DNA of 64,000 nucleotides from Candidatus Coproplasma stercoravium (GCA_018713165.1 DVFR01000019.1:1-64000), one strand, 5' to 3'; positions 42,176-51,674 are shown, numbered from the stretch's first letter. Made by a program: numbers and translations. Notes: generated by a model not told the origin, from the sequence alone.

Positions 42176-42224
42176 GGGGGTTGATATATTTTTTATCAAC
42201 CCCCGAAATTTAGTTTTAAGATTT
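42176..42224 (+). terminator. Terminator after the acidic repeat gene
   Basis: GGGGGTTGATA / TATCAACCCCC stem with a TATTTT loop; the T-tract after it is interrupted (GAAATTTAGTTTT). Confidence 0.6.
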
Positions 42225-42404
42225 TTTTCTTTATTCCGGTCAGAGAGCTTTTTTTGGGGGGATTGATTTGGGAATATGCGGCAATCACCGCATATTCATT
42301 CGCCGCGCGGCGCGGTTTAACGCCGCGGAAAATACATAGCGCGCTTTGCCGCGCGCATAATTTTATTGTACGGCGCGGACAGCTGCGCCGAGGGAGTATA
42401 CAGA

Positions 42405-44417
42405 TTGGAAAACGATAACAAAAAAAAGACGCCGAAACTGCGCATAGGCCGCGTCGGCAAACCCTCCGAGGGTACTCCGCTCGTTCAGTCGGGCGGCTTC
42501 TCACAGTTTTTGTACCTCGGAAATTCGGGCGACAAGGGCGATGAAGAAAAGCCCGCAAAGCAGCCCAAAAAGCGCGGACGCACAGATTCGGCAAGCACGG
42601 ATAACGCAGCCGCCGCAGACGAAAACCAGGCAAAGAGGGGCGGCAAGAGCCGCCGTGAAAAGAACGGCGCGCGCGACGGACAGCCCGAGACTAAAAAACT
42701 CCGCCTCAAAAAGGGCGGCGGCGATTTGCCCGCGGATGAAAAACCCGCCCGCAAAACGCGCGCAAAGAGGGAAAAGCAGGTTAAAATAATTTTCCTCGGC
42801 GGCGTGGGCGAGATTGGCAAAAATATGACGGCGATTGAGTACGGCGAGGATATAATCATAATCGACGCGGGCATAATCTTCCCCGACGAAGAACTGCCCG
42901 GAATCGACCTCGTCGCGCCCGATATATCCTACCTCGTCGCAAACAAGCACAAGGTAAAGGCGCTGCTTCTGACGCACGGACACGAGGACCACATAGGCGG
43001 AGTGCCCTATTTCCTGCGCGAGATAAACGTGCCCGTATACGGCACGCGCCTCACGCTCGCGCTCGTCGACAACAAGCTGCGCGAGCACCGCATAAACGAC
43101 GCGAAAGAGATAATAGTCGCCCCCGGCGACCGCGTAAAGATTGGCGCGTTCGACGTGCTGTTCGTAAACGTAAACCACTCTATAGCGGGCGCCGTCGCGC
43201 TCGCGATAGATACGCCGCAGGGGCTTATATTCCACAGCGGCGACTTCAAGATTGACCTCACGCCCGTGGCGGGCGAACCCATCGATTTAAAGACGATAGG
43301 CGACATAGGCGAGCACGGCGTTTTGTGCTATCTCGGCGAGAGCACGAACATAGAGCGCCCCGGCTACACCATGAGCGAAAAGACGGTCGGCAGCACGCTC
43401 GACAGGCTTTTCAACGAAAATTCCACCCGCAGGCTTATCATCGCCACCTTTGCCTCCAACGTGCACAGATTGCAGCAGATAATCGACCTTGCGGTAAAAT
43501 ACAAGCGCAAAGTCGCGCTCTCGGGCAGGAGCATGCTCAACGTCGTCGACGCCGCCGAAAATATAGGCGATTTGAATATCCCCGACGGCGTGCTCGTCGA
43601 CGTATCCCGCACCAAAAAGATACCCGACAGCGGGCTTGTGATAGTTTCCACAGGCAGCCAGGGCGAGCCGATGAGCGCTCTCACGCGCATGGCAAACGGC
43701 GAAAACCCCTCGGTTACCGTCGGCGAGAACGATACGATAATCATCTCCGCTTCTCCCATACCCGGCAACGAAAAGGGCATTTACAACGTAATAAACAACC
43801 TCTACCGCAAGGGCGCGAACGTCGTGTATGAAAGTCTCGAAAATATCCACGTTTCAGGTCACGCCTGCCGCGAAGAGCACAAAATAATGCACAGGCTGTT
43901 AAAGCCCAAATTCTTCATTCCCGTGCACGGCGAATACAGGCACCTCAAAAAGCACGCCCAGCTCGCGCGCGAACTCGGTATGAAGGAGAGCAATATCTTC
44001 CTTCCCGATATCGGCAACTGCGTGATGCTCACGTCGGAAACGCTCCGCCAGGGCGACAACGTGCCTTCGGGCTCCCGCCTCATCGACGGCGACGGCATAG
44101 AGGACGAAAAGGCGAGCACGGTAATGCAGGACAGGCGCCAGCTCGCCTCCGACGGACTCTTTATAGTTTCGGTAGTGGTTTCGGGCGGCGAAGTTATAGG
44201 CGAACCCGCCGTCAACAGCCGCGGCTTTATTTTCGGTTTCCACAAGGACTACCTCGCCGAAATCCGTTCGGTAATACAGAACGCGATAGAGGGCTACGAC
44301 CTCTCAATCGGCAGTGTGGACGAGCTCAAGCGCGCAATAAAGCGCACGCTTAAAAATTATCTCTTAAAGAAAACTAAGCAGAGCCCGATGATAGTGCCCG
44401 TCGTAGTTGAATTATAA
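42405..44417 (+). CDS. rnj: Ribonuclease J with long basic N-terminal extension
   Basis: An exo/endoribonuclease of Gram-positive mRNA decay and rRNA maturation. The metallo-beta-lactamase core begins at VKIIFLGGVGEIGKNMT (about residue 126); the metal motif HGHEDH is 191-196. The beta-CASP domain and C-terminal LKNYLLKKTKQSPMIVPVVVEL follow. The first ~125 residues are a Lys/Arg/Ala/Pro-rich low-complexity extension not in the usual ~555-aa enzyme. AGGGAG sits 8 nt before a TTG at 42405, giving 670 aa; another TTG at 42366 lacks a ribosome site. Confidence 0.93.
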   Translation: MENDNKKKTPKLRIGRVGKPSEGTPLVQSGGFSQFLYLGNSGDKGDEEKPAKQPKKRGRTDSASTDNAAAADENQAKRGGKSRREKNGARDGQPETKKLRLKKGGGDLPADEKPARKTRAKREKQVKIIFLGGVGEIGKNMTAIEYGEDIIIIDAGIIFPDEELPGIDLVAPDISYLVANKHKVKALLLTHGHEDHIGGVPYFLREINVPVYGTRLTLALVDNKLREHRINDAKEIIVAPGDRVKIGAFDVLFVNVNHSIAGAVALAIDTPQGLIFHSGDFKIDLTPVAGEPIDLKTIGDIGEHGVLCYLGESTNIERPGYTMSEKTVGSTLDRLFNENSTRRLIIATFASNVHRLQQIIDLAVKYKRKVALSGRSMLNVVDAAENIGDLNIPDGVLVDVSRTKKIPDSGLVIVSTGSQGEPMSALTRMANGENPSVTVGENDTIIISASPIPGNEKGIYNVINNLYRKGANVVYESLENIHVSGHACREEHKIMHRLLKPKFFIPVHGEYRHLKKHAQLARELGMKESNIFLPDIGNCVMLTSETLRQGDNVPSGSRLIDGDGIEDEKASTVMQDRRQLASDGLFIVSVVVSGGEVIGEPAVNSRGFIFGFHKDYLAEIRSVIQNAIEGYDLSIGSVDELKRAIKRTLKNYLLKKTKQSPMIVPVVVEL

Positions 44418-44449
44418 CAACATTCTAATTGCATCGCTTTCCCTTGTAT

Positions 44450-44552
44450 AAGCGGCGCAATACTGTGTTGCGTTTGCGGCTTCGTTCGGTCATGTACGTC
44501 TTTGTACACTCCCTCACGACATTCCGCACGCGCCTTGTCTTGCTTGCTTCTG
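44450..44552 (+). repeat. Dispersed intergenic repeat 'GCAATACTGTGT', copy 2
   Basis: Same order of blocks as 15484-15584: GCAATACTGTGTTGCG, TTCGTTCGGTCATGTACG, ACTCCCTCACGAC and CTTGTCTTGCTTGCTTCTG. Confidence 0.75.
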
Positions 44553-44587
44553 CAAGGGGTATCGGTGCGGGGATTGTTGTAGTTAAA

Positions 44588-44756
44588 AGGCTCCCTTGTG
44601 TAAAGGGACGAACATTGCTATTCTACAAACAGCGGATACCCGCTGTTTGAGCAATGTGAGATGAGCAAACACAAAGTGAAAGGCGTTTGCGGTGACCGAA
44701 AACGGCGTTTCCCTTGCGCCGTTTGAGAATGGCGACGGAGTCGACTGAGGGATTGT
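44588..44756. repeat. Dispersed repeat with GGCTCCCTTGTGTAAAGGGA core
   Basis: Starts AGGCTCCCTTGTGTAAAGGG and ends GACTGAGGGATTGT, with an internal hairpin CAGCGGATACCCGCTG. The same start and end words occur, reversed, at 19270-19325, and partly in 51470-51580. The core matches the unit of the tandem array at 18921. Confidence 0.65.
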
Positions 44757-44788
44757 ATCGGTGTCAGTTACCCGCATGGTTTAAATAT

Positions 44789-45454
44789 ATGGACGAATTT
44801 TCATATGCGCACAGAGACACCTCTCCCGAAAGTTCGGGCAAGGGGCTGGCGCGCTTCAACAAACCGAATATCCCGCCCGAACTTCAGGCGGTGCGCGAGG
44901 GCGCCTTTGAACGCGAAATTCCCGTCGCGGGCGACGACACGCTCTGCTTTTTAATGGCCCAGGTCGCCGCCGTAAAGCCGAAGAGAATTTTAGAGCTCGG
45001 CACGGCGGTCGGCACTACTGCCGCGGCGATGGCGCTCGTCTGCCCCGACGCGGAGATTGTCACCGTGGAAAAGGACGAGAGATTCTACAAAGAGGCGATA
45101 AAAACCTTTCAGCTCTGCTGCCCGAATGCAAAAATAAAGCCGATATTCGGCGACGCGGGCGAGGTGATAGAGGTGCTCGCGGGCGTGTTTGATTTTATAT
45201 TTATGGACAGCGCCAAGGTGCAGTATATAAAGTATCTGCCCCGTTTAAAACAGCTCCTGCCGCGGGGAGGCGTGCTCGCCGCCGACGACGTGCTCCTCTT
45301 CGGCTGGGCAAGCGGCGAGGCTGAAGTGCCCAAAAAGCGCAGAATGTTCGCCGCGCACATAGAGGAGTACCTTGCGGCGGTCTCCTCCGACGAAGAACTC
45401 ATAACCTCGGTGATAAAGGTGGGCGACGGAATCGCCCTTTCCGTAAAAAAATAG
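44789..45454 (+). CDS. trmR: tRNA 5-hydroxyuridine methyltransferase TrmR
   Basis: A 221-aa class I O-methyltransferase of the COMT-like (YrrM) group. SAM motif I is RILELGTAVGTTAAAMAL (about 68-85), with VTVEKDERFY (acidic residue binding the ribose) and FDFIFMDSAKVQYIKYL. Family members methylate 5-hydroxyuridine at tRNA position 34 to 5-methoxyuridine. The identification rests on the U32-family trhP gene 2 nt downstream, as in B. subtilis yrrM-yrrN-yrrO. ATG 44789 is chosen since the longer frame (44714) begins inside the repeat element. Confidence 0.85.
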   Translation: MDEFSYAHRDTSPESSGKGLARFNKPNIPPELQAVREGAFEREIPVAGDDTLCFLMAQVAAVKPKRILELGTAVGTTAAAMALVCPDAEIVTVEKDERFYKEAIKTFQLCCPNAKIKPIFGDAGEVIEVLAGVFDFIFMDSAKVQYIKYLPRLKQLLPRGGVLAADDVLLFGWASGEAEVPKKRRMFAAHIEEYLAAVSSDEELITSVIKVGDGIALSVKK

Positions 45455-45456
45455 TC

Positions 45457-46653
45457 ATGAACAACGTTGAACTTCTTGCCCCTGCGGGCAACTTTTCAAA
45501 ATTAAAAACGGCAATCTACTTCGGCGCCGACGCTGCGTATCTCGGCGGAAAAGATTTTTCCCTGCGCTCGTTTGCCGATAACTTTTCGCGCGAGGAGCTT
45601 ACGGAGGCGGTGAAATACGCGCATGCGCGCGGCAAAAAGGTGTACGTTACGGTGAATATCTACGCCCGCAACGGCGACCTTGAAAAGATGGAGGACTACT
45701 TTGCCTTCCTCGCGGAGAGCGGTGCCGACGCGGCGCTCATTTCCGACCCCGGCGTTTTATACGCCGCAAAAAAAGCCGCCCCGCGCCTTGCCGTGCATAT
45801 CTCCACGCAGGCAAACGTCACCAACAAATACGCCGTAAAATTCTGGCGCGAGATGGGGGCGGAGAGGGTCGTGCTCGCGCGCGAACTTTCGCTTGCCGAA
45901 ATTGCCGAAATCCACGCCTTTGTCCCCGATATCGAGCTCGAGGCGTTCGTCCACGGCGCAATGTGCATCTCATATTCGGGCAGGTGCCTCTTATCGGATT
46001 ATCTCGCGGGTCGCCCTTCGAACCGCGGCGAGTGCGCGCAGGCGTGCCGCTGGAACTATTCGCTCCGCAGAAACGACGGCGAAAACGGCGGGTGGCTCCC
46101 GATAGAAGAGGACGAAAGGGGCGCATATATCCTCAATTCAAAGGATTTGAACATGTCGGCATATCTTAGCGAAATGCGCGCCGCAGGCGTGTATTCCTTT
46201 AAGATAGAGGGCAGAATGAAGAGTGAATATTACCTTGCGACCGTGATAAACGCCTACCGCAGGTGTATCGACGGCGGCTTTACCCCCGCCGTGGAGAGGG
46301 AGCTTTTAACTGCCGCCCACCGCGACTATACCACGGCGTACGCCCTGGGCGAAAACCACGAAACGGTGAACTACTCAAACAGCCAGACGAAGGGCGACTG
46401 CGATTACATAGGCAACGTCATCGGCTGTGAAAACGGCTTTGCAAAGATTGAGATGCGCGGCAGATTTTACGCGGGGGACGAGCTTGAAGTGCTCTCGCCC
46501 TCGGATAATTTCGGCAAGTCGTTCACGGTTACCGAGGTGTACGATTCGAACGGCGAACCCGTCTCCGACTGCAAGCGCGTGCAGGAGGTGTACAGCGTAA
46601 AGTGCCCCTATGCACTCTCCGCGGGCGATATCGTGCGCCGCAGAAAAAAATAA
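45457..46653 (+). CDS. trhP: U32 peptidase family, tRNA wobble-uridine hydroxylation protein TrhP
   Basis: A 398-aa U32-family protein; in B. subtilis and E. coli the TrhP members convert tRNA U34 to 5-hydroxyuridine using prephenate-dependent chemistry. LLAPAGNFSKLKTAIYFGADAAYLG is the U32 start. Four Cys likely hold an Fe-S cluster: C170, C177, C193, C197 (in HGAMCISYSGRC and GECAQAC). KIEGRMKSEYYLATV follows. B. subtilis splits this job between two proteins; here one gene is present. Two bases after trmR. The older label 'collagenase-like protease' should be avoided. Confidence 0.88.
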   Translation: MNNVELLAPAGNFSKLKTAIYFGADAAYLGGKDFSLRSFADNFSREELTEAVKYAHARGKKVYVTVNIYARNGDLEKMEDYFAFLAESGADAALISDPGVLYAAKKAAPRLAVHISTQANVTNKYAVKFWREMGAERVVLARELSLAEIAEIHAFVPDIELEAFVHGAMCISYSGRCLLSDYLAGRPSNRGECAQACRWNYSLRRNDGENGGWLPIEEDERGAYILNSKDLNMSAYLSEMRAAGVYSFKIEGRMKSEYYLATVINAYRRCIDGGFTPAVERELLTAAHRDYTTAYALGENHETVNYSNSQTKGDCDYIGNVIGCENGFAKIEMRGRFYAGDELEVLSPSDNFGKSFTVTEVYDSNGEPVSDCKRVQEVYSVKCPYALSAGDIVRRRKK

Positions 46654-46757
46654 TTTTTTAATTTGATATATGCGTATATGTCCATAAAAATATATACGCA
46701 TATTTGCATTTAACCCCAATATATGCCGCAAATAACGCTTTTTTTGGTGAAAAAAAT

Positions 46758-47981
46758 ATGGATTATCCCGTAAAAAATATTTATAAAGAACTCAAAAATA
46801 AAAAGGCCGTCGTCGCCGTTCCCGGCTCTAAAAGCATAACGGCGCGCGCACTCTTCATCGCCGCGCTGGCAAAGGGTACGTCCACGCTGTACGGCGCGGG
46901 GCTTTCGGACGACTGCCTCACCTTTATCGACTGCCTTAAAAGTTTAGGCATAAACGTATATTTAAACGGCACCACGGTAACGGTTGAGGGTTGCGGCGGA
47001 AGGCTGCCCGTAAAGAGCGGCGAGGTGTACGTGGGCAGCGCGGGCACGGCGGCGCGCTTTATAACCGCTCTTCTGGCCTTTTCGGAGGGCGAATTTGTCG
47101 TGCGGTCATCTGAACAGATGAAAAAGCGGCCTATGGGCGGCCTGATTTCGGCGCTTGAAAAGGCGGGCGCATGTTTTGAGTTTTTGGAGCGCGAGGACTG
47201 CTTTCCCTTTAAAATTTGCGGCACCTCCGCGCCTGCGAAGGAGATTACCGTAGATATCACCAAAAGCAGCCAGTTCATGTCGGCAGTTTTAATGGCGGGC
47301 GTGTGTGCCGCCGGCGGCATGACGGTAAAAGCTGTCGGCAGCCACGGCATGGACTACATAAATATGACGTGCGATATCATGTGGTCGTTCGGCGTTGAAG
47401 TTTATGCGGGGGACGGCGGCGTATATGCGGTAAACGGCACATATTCGGCACGCAAATACGATATCGAGCCCGATATCTCCGCCGCGTGCTACTTCTATGC
47501 AATCAACAGAATACTCGGCACGGATATAAAAGTAAAGGGCGTTATGCCGCACACCTGCCAGGGCGATATTCAGTTTATAAAGCTCATGCAGGGCGGCTTC
47601 GACGGCGGCGAGATAAACATGTCGTCATTCTCCGACCAGGCACTCACGATGGCGGCAATTGCGCCCTATTTTTCAAAACCCACGCACATATGCGGTATCG
47701 AACATATCCGCGGGCAGGAGTGCGACAGAATAGCGGCAATCGTTAAAAACCTGCGCGCCATGGGCGTTGAATGCGAAGAGAGCGCAGGCGGGGTGACGAT
47801 ATACCCTTCGCAGCCGAAGCCTGCGGACATAGATACTTTCGGCGACCACAGAGTTGCCATGAGCTTTGCGGTAACGGGTCTGCGCGCCGACGGCATCGTT
47901 ATAAAAAATGCCGAAGTGTGCTCTAAAACGTTCGGCGAATTTTTTGGGGTTTTAAACGGGCTCATTGCAGAGCTTGCCTGA
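46758..47981 (+). CDS. aroA: 3-phosphoshikimate 1-carboxyvinyltransferase (EPSP synthase)
   Basis: Joins PEP and shikimate 3-phosphate in the shikimate pathway. The 407-aa protein has PGSKSITARALFIAALAKG (about 23-41), the GSAGTAARF PEP loop, SSQFMSAVLMAG and DHRVAMSFAVTGL near the end, covering both inside-out barrel domains. ATG 46758 is the likely start; the longer frame from 46704 enters an intergenic repeat word. No other aro gene is in the window, but TrhP needs prephenate, so the neighbourhood may be meaningful. Confidence 0.94.
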   Translation: MDYPVKNIYKELKNKKAVVAVPGSKSITARALFIAALAKGTSTLYGAGLSDDCLTFIDCLKSLGINVYLNGTTVTVEGCGGRLPVKSGEVYVGSAGTAARFITALLAFSEGEFVVRSSEQMKKRPMGGLISALEKAGACFEFLEREDCFPFKICGTSAPAKEITVDITKSSQFMSAVLMAGVCAAGGMTVKAVGSHGMDYINMTCDIMWSFGVEVYAGDGGVYAVNGTYSARKYDIEPDISAACYFYAINRILGTDIKVKGVMPHTCQGDIQFIKLMQGGFDGGEINMSSFSDQALTMAAIAPYFSKPTHICGIEHIRGQECDRIAAIVKNLRAMGVECEESAGGVTIYPSQPKPADIDTFGDHRVAMSFAVTGLRADGIVIKNAEVCSKTFGEFFGVLNGLIAELA

Positions 47982-48048
47982 TAGCCGCTGCGCCCGGCAG
48001 GTTGAGTCAGCTGTATGAATGTTATTAAGTTGATATTAAGTTATAATT

Positions 48049-48092
48049 GCCCCTGCGGCGCCGAAAATTTTTCGGCGCCGCAGGGGCGTTTT
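48049..48092 (+). terminator. Terminator after aroA
   Basis: A ~19-bp stem (GCCCCTGCGGCGCCGAAAA and complement) followed by GTTTTTG. Confidence 0.92.
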
Positions 48093-48210
48093 TGTACAAC
48101 GTATAGCCCGAGGCGATTTCATGCGCCCGCGGCACAAATACTGCCGCCCGCATTACGCAGAGGCAATTTTTACAAATTAAAATATTTTCAGGTTAAAATA
48201 ATTTTTCCTA

Positions 48211-48239
48211 TTGCATATTTGTGCATAAGATGATATAAT
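48211..48239 (+). promoter_or_regulatory. Promoter of the pilin-like gene
   Basis: TTGCAT (48211-48216), 17-nt spacer, TATAAT (48234-48239). Start of transcription near 48246 leaves a ~100-nt leader before AAAGGAGG. Confidence 0.75.
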
Positions 48240-48346
48240 ACTTATACGGCAGAATCATTTTCGTATTTCCGTGTCAATCAGATTTTTGCGCGGCGCGCGT
48301 GCAATATGCGTCGGCGTGAAAAAATATATTAAAGGAGGGCATTTTT

Positions 48347-50016
48347 ATGATGCTCAAAAACGTAAAAATGCCGATGACAGCGGGGGGGGTACAAGTAGCC
48401 GCCGCTCCTTAAAATCGGCGCTCAAACGCGGCTTTACTATTATGGAGCTCGTAATAGTGATAGCGGTAATCGCGGTGCTTGCCGCCGTACTTATTCCCAC
48501 TTTCGCCAATATCACCGAAAGGGCGAATGAGAGTAATGACACGCAGCTTGTTCGTAACCTTAATACTGCTTTACTTGTAGATGGTGAAAGTCACGAGACT
48601 ATGCAAGACGCTTTGGAAGCAGTGCGCGAGTCGGGTTATGATGTCGCGAAAATTAATGCCAGCGCAACAAATAGCGAAATACTTTGGGATAGCGCAAATG
48701 ATGTCTTCTGTTATAAGAACGGAGATGAGATTAAATATATTCCTGAAAGCTCGCTTGCGGTTGCTAATCCCGAACCTTATCAGTTTTGGCAGATTTCCGA
48801 TAGTGTAAGCGATACGTATTCAACATATCTTTATAATTACACTGGTAATGGTGTAATTGAAAATCTCACTACCGGGTTGGACGTCGGCGAGGAAACGGGT
48901 ATTACTGAAATTACATATGACCGTTCAACTGCAACTGATGCCAGAGAGGTAACCATTCGCACCAATGGCGGAGAGTTAAACATAAATGCCGCAAATGATG
49001 TTGTCAATCATTATGGTGCAGCAAGTATTGTTGATATAACTGCTATTGACACCGAATCCTTCCATGAGTTTGGAAATGTTTCGTGGTTCCGCATAGTTAC
49101 GGGACATGTTGTGCTCGAAAGCGATAGCAATGTTTTGTCTATGTGCATTCAGGCTGTAAACAACGAGGTAAAGGCAAATATAACGAAACACGAAAATGCC
49201 TTTGTTAAGGACTATAAGACATTTCAGGGGGATAAAAAGGCTTCAAGTGTTCTTGTAAATGGTGAGACGGTTGTGATTACCGATTTGCCTATATCTCAGG
49301 CCGCATTCGGGAAAGATAACGAAATTGTTTTAACAGGTGGTGTTGCTGAAACAAGTGGAGTGCAATTTTTAAAACTATCCGAAGCTTGTCGCAATGCAAC
49401 TGCTGGAGGGACAGTAAAATTACTGCAAGATATTTACTTAACTTCAGTTTTGCAAGTTCAAAAGGAATTAACTATCGATTTGAATGGTTACGGGATATAT
49501 AGTAATATCGAAAGCGGGATAGCTAGTGGAGATATAACAAATAGTGATATAAATAAGTCTGCAATGATTTTAGTGTCATCAAAAGACGGCAACCTTACAG
49601 TTGTGGACAGTAGCCCTGATAAAACTGGCGTAATTGATATACAAGAGGGAAATGAAGGGTTTGCTATAACAGTTCACGGGAATGAACAAACTGGTGGAGG
49701 ACGAGCTAAGCTTACCATAGAGGCTGGTACAATAATTGGCAATATGCATTCGGTATTTGTCGGATATGGCGAATTGATTGTTAACGGAGGAACGTTTAGA
49801 ATTTATACCGATGACAGTAGCGAGTATGTATCTATCAACTGTGAAGACACACGTTTTGCGGCAAGGACGGCAACAGTTTCTATAACAGGCGGCAGATTCT
49901 ACAAGTTTGACCCCACAAAGAGTGCGGAGGCAGGCAACCCCAGCTTTGTGGCTGAAGGCTATGAGGTTTTGCCCGAAGATTCAGATGGCTATTTTGAAGT
50001 TGTTAAAAGTAATTAA
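48347..50016 (+). CDS. Type IV pilin-like protein; G8 tract puts its start out of frame
   Basis: Prepilin with cleavage site KRG^FTIMELVIVIAVIAVLAAV: Gly-Phe at the junction, Glu at +5, then a ~20-residue hydrophobic helix. After it lies a ~490-residue external domain with beta-helix-like segments (GGTVKLLQDIYLTSVLQV, LIVNGGTFRIYT, VSITGGRFYKF). The only good ribosome site (AAAGGAGG 48331-48338) serves ATG 48347, but this frame stops at 48411 unless the eight-G tract (48372-48379) gains one or loses two bases, which would join it to the pilin frame. The in-frame alternative, GTG 48271, has no ribosome site. From about residue 60 onward codon use turns AT-rich. Confidence 0.72.
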
Positions 50017-50038
50017 ATAAAACTCATATCTTTCGATT

Positions 50039-50073
50039 TATGCGCCCGCGGCGAACGCCGCGGGCGCATTTCT
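50039..50073 (+). terminator. Terminator after the pilin-like gene
   Basis: TGCGCCCGCGGCG / CGCCGCGGGCGCA stem with a 3-nt loop, followed by TTTCT. Confidence 0.82.
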
Positions 50074-50360
50074 ATAATTGCAAAATTTTAATTTGCCCCG
50101 CATATATGCCGCAAATAACGCTAATTTTTTATGTAAAATATTAAAATTACCGGCAAAAATCAATCCGCCCCGAAATTTCGCGTGCGGTGACGGCGGCTGA
50201 AATATTGAAACATTTTCAACAATTTTATAAATTAATGCGTAAAAAATAGACAAAATAATTTAAAAAATGTAATATAATATCCGTCTGTTTTATGCTCCGT
50301 TTATTTTTGCGGGGTAAAATAAAAAACGGTGCCGCAAGTGTGCGGCTACGGTGTTTTGCT

Positions 50361-51311
50361 ATGACGTTGGAATATTTCAGTACCTTCTATTTCGTGTATC
50401 CCGCGCTGTGCGTGGCGGCCTTTTTTATTCTGTTCTTCGTTCTGCGGGGGCGCAGCAAAAAAACGGTCTATTGGGTGCTCTTTGCCCTGCTTGCGCTCAA
50501 CTTTGTGCTGCACTTCGTAAAGCTCGCCTTTCCGCCCTACGTCGACGGTCTCCCCGGCACGATTCGCAAGGCGACTTTCGAAAATATCTGCGCGGTGAGC
50601 ACGCTCGTGTTTCCTTTCCTCATGCTCTCAAAAAAGCCGCTTTTGTGGGACTATATGTTCTATATCGGCGTTATAAGCGGCTTTGCCGCCATGTTTGTGC
50701 CCATGAACATAATCGGGCTGGGCGTGTTCGAGTTCGAAACGATACGTTTTTATATCTGCCACGGTTCGCTGTGGATAGCGCCCCTTTTAATGGTGCTCTT
50801 TAAAGTTCACACCTTAAACTACCGCAGGGTGTTCAAAGTAATTTTGCTGTATTTCGCCTGCCTGTTCCTCATTCTGTTCAACGAAATCGTGCTCATGGTG
50901 ATAGGCTGGGTTGCTCCGCCCGAATCGTTCGAGGGCACGCTGTGGGACTATTTTCTGAGCAACGTAGAGCGCAACAGCGGCTTTATCTTCGGCCCTCCTC
51001 CCGAGTTGGAGCAGATTGCGCAGTTCCTGCTCGTGCTCACGCCGTCATTCTTCAAACCGGGGAAATATATCGACGTATACATGCCCGTGCTGTGGGAGGT
51101 CGTTCCCGTGCTGATATACGGCATGATTGGCGGCACGGCGATAAGCGCGATTTGGGACCATAAACGCATGGCGGAGGATATCGCAAAAGTAAAGGCGTAC
51201 TTCGGCAAAAAGTTCAAACGCGCAAGGCTCGGCCGTGCAAAGAGCAGGTTTGCAAAGCCCGTTTTCAACAGCGGAAAGCGCCTGCGCAGGGCTAAACTCA
51301 ACAGATTTTAA
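50361..51311 (+). CDS. YwaF/TMEM164-like membrane protein, paralogue 1
   Basis: A 316-aa polytopic membrane protein of the YwaF (TIGR02206)/TMEM164-like group, function unknown in bacteria. About seven helices lie in residues 10-280. Family-like points are ALNFVLHFVKLAFPPY (His-containing helix 2-3), ENICAVSTLVFPFLML, YMFYIGVISGFAAM and IRFYICHGSLWIAPLLMV. A basic tail rich in Lys/Arg ends the protein. The ATG is taken at 50361; no clear ribosome site. It is paired with a paralogue at 51801. Confidence 0.8.
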   Translation: MTLEYFSTFYFVYPALCVAAFFILFFVLRGRSKKTVYWVLFALLALNFVLHFVKLAFPPYVDGLPGTIRKATFENICAVSTLVFPFLMLSKKPLLWDYMFYIGVISGFAAMFVPMNIIGLGVFEFETIRFYICHGSLWIAPLLMVLFKVHTLNYRRVFKVILLYFACLFLILFNEIVLMVIGWVAPPESFEGTLWDYFLSNVERNSGFIFGPPPELEQIAQFLLVLTPSFFKPGKYIDVYMPVLWEVVPVLIYGMIGGTAISAIWDHKRMAEDIAKVKAYFGKKFKRARLGRAKSRFAKPVFNSGKRLRRAKLNRF

Positions 51312-51343
51312 GCGTGAATAAACTTACGGATTTTAATTTAAGT

Positions 51344-51386
51344 ATGCCGCCGCGCGGAAATTTTTCCGCGCGGCGGCATTTCTTTT
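51344..51386 (+). terminator. Terminator after paralogue 1
   Basis: ATGCCGCCGCGCGGAAA and complement form a 17-bp stem followed by TTCTTTT. Confidence 0.88.
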
Positions 51387-51429
51387 AGTGTTTGTGTGCC
51401 TCCGGCGCAAAGCGCCTGAGGGACTGAAA

Positions 51430-51640
51430 CGTAAATTTATCCGATTTTAATCCCCCTTTTGATTTCCCCATTTAAAAAGGGGGACTGGTTAGTTGGCGCT
51501 TTACACAAATGGGACTGACGGCATAAAGCCTCCTTTTTTAAAGGGAGGTGGCACGCGCAGCGTGACGGAGGGATTGACCTCCGTTAACAGAGTGAGCCTG
51601 GGCGGCGCGACTATTGACCTACGGAAGCTTAACGGAGAGC
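51430..51640. repeat. Dispersed repeat fragment
   Basis: Includes TTTAAAAAGGGGGACTGGT, CTCCTTTTTTAAAGGGAGG, GGCACGCGCAGCGTGACGG and GAGGGATTGACC, a type of intergenic repeat related to the elements at 19240 and 44588. No credible gene is present. Confidence 0.55.
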
Positions 51641-51674
51641 CCGGATACTTCGGCACATTTTGCGCAAATTACCG

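Noticed and set aside
45457-46653. Secreted collagenase (U32 peptidase label)
   Set aside because: No signal peptide, Fe-S type Cys set and adjacency to trmR point to tRNA modification.
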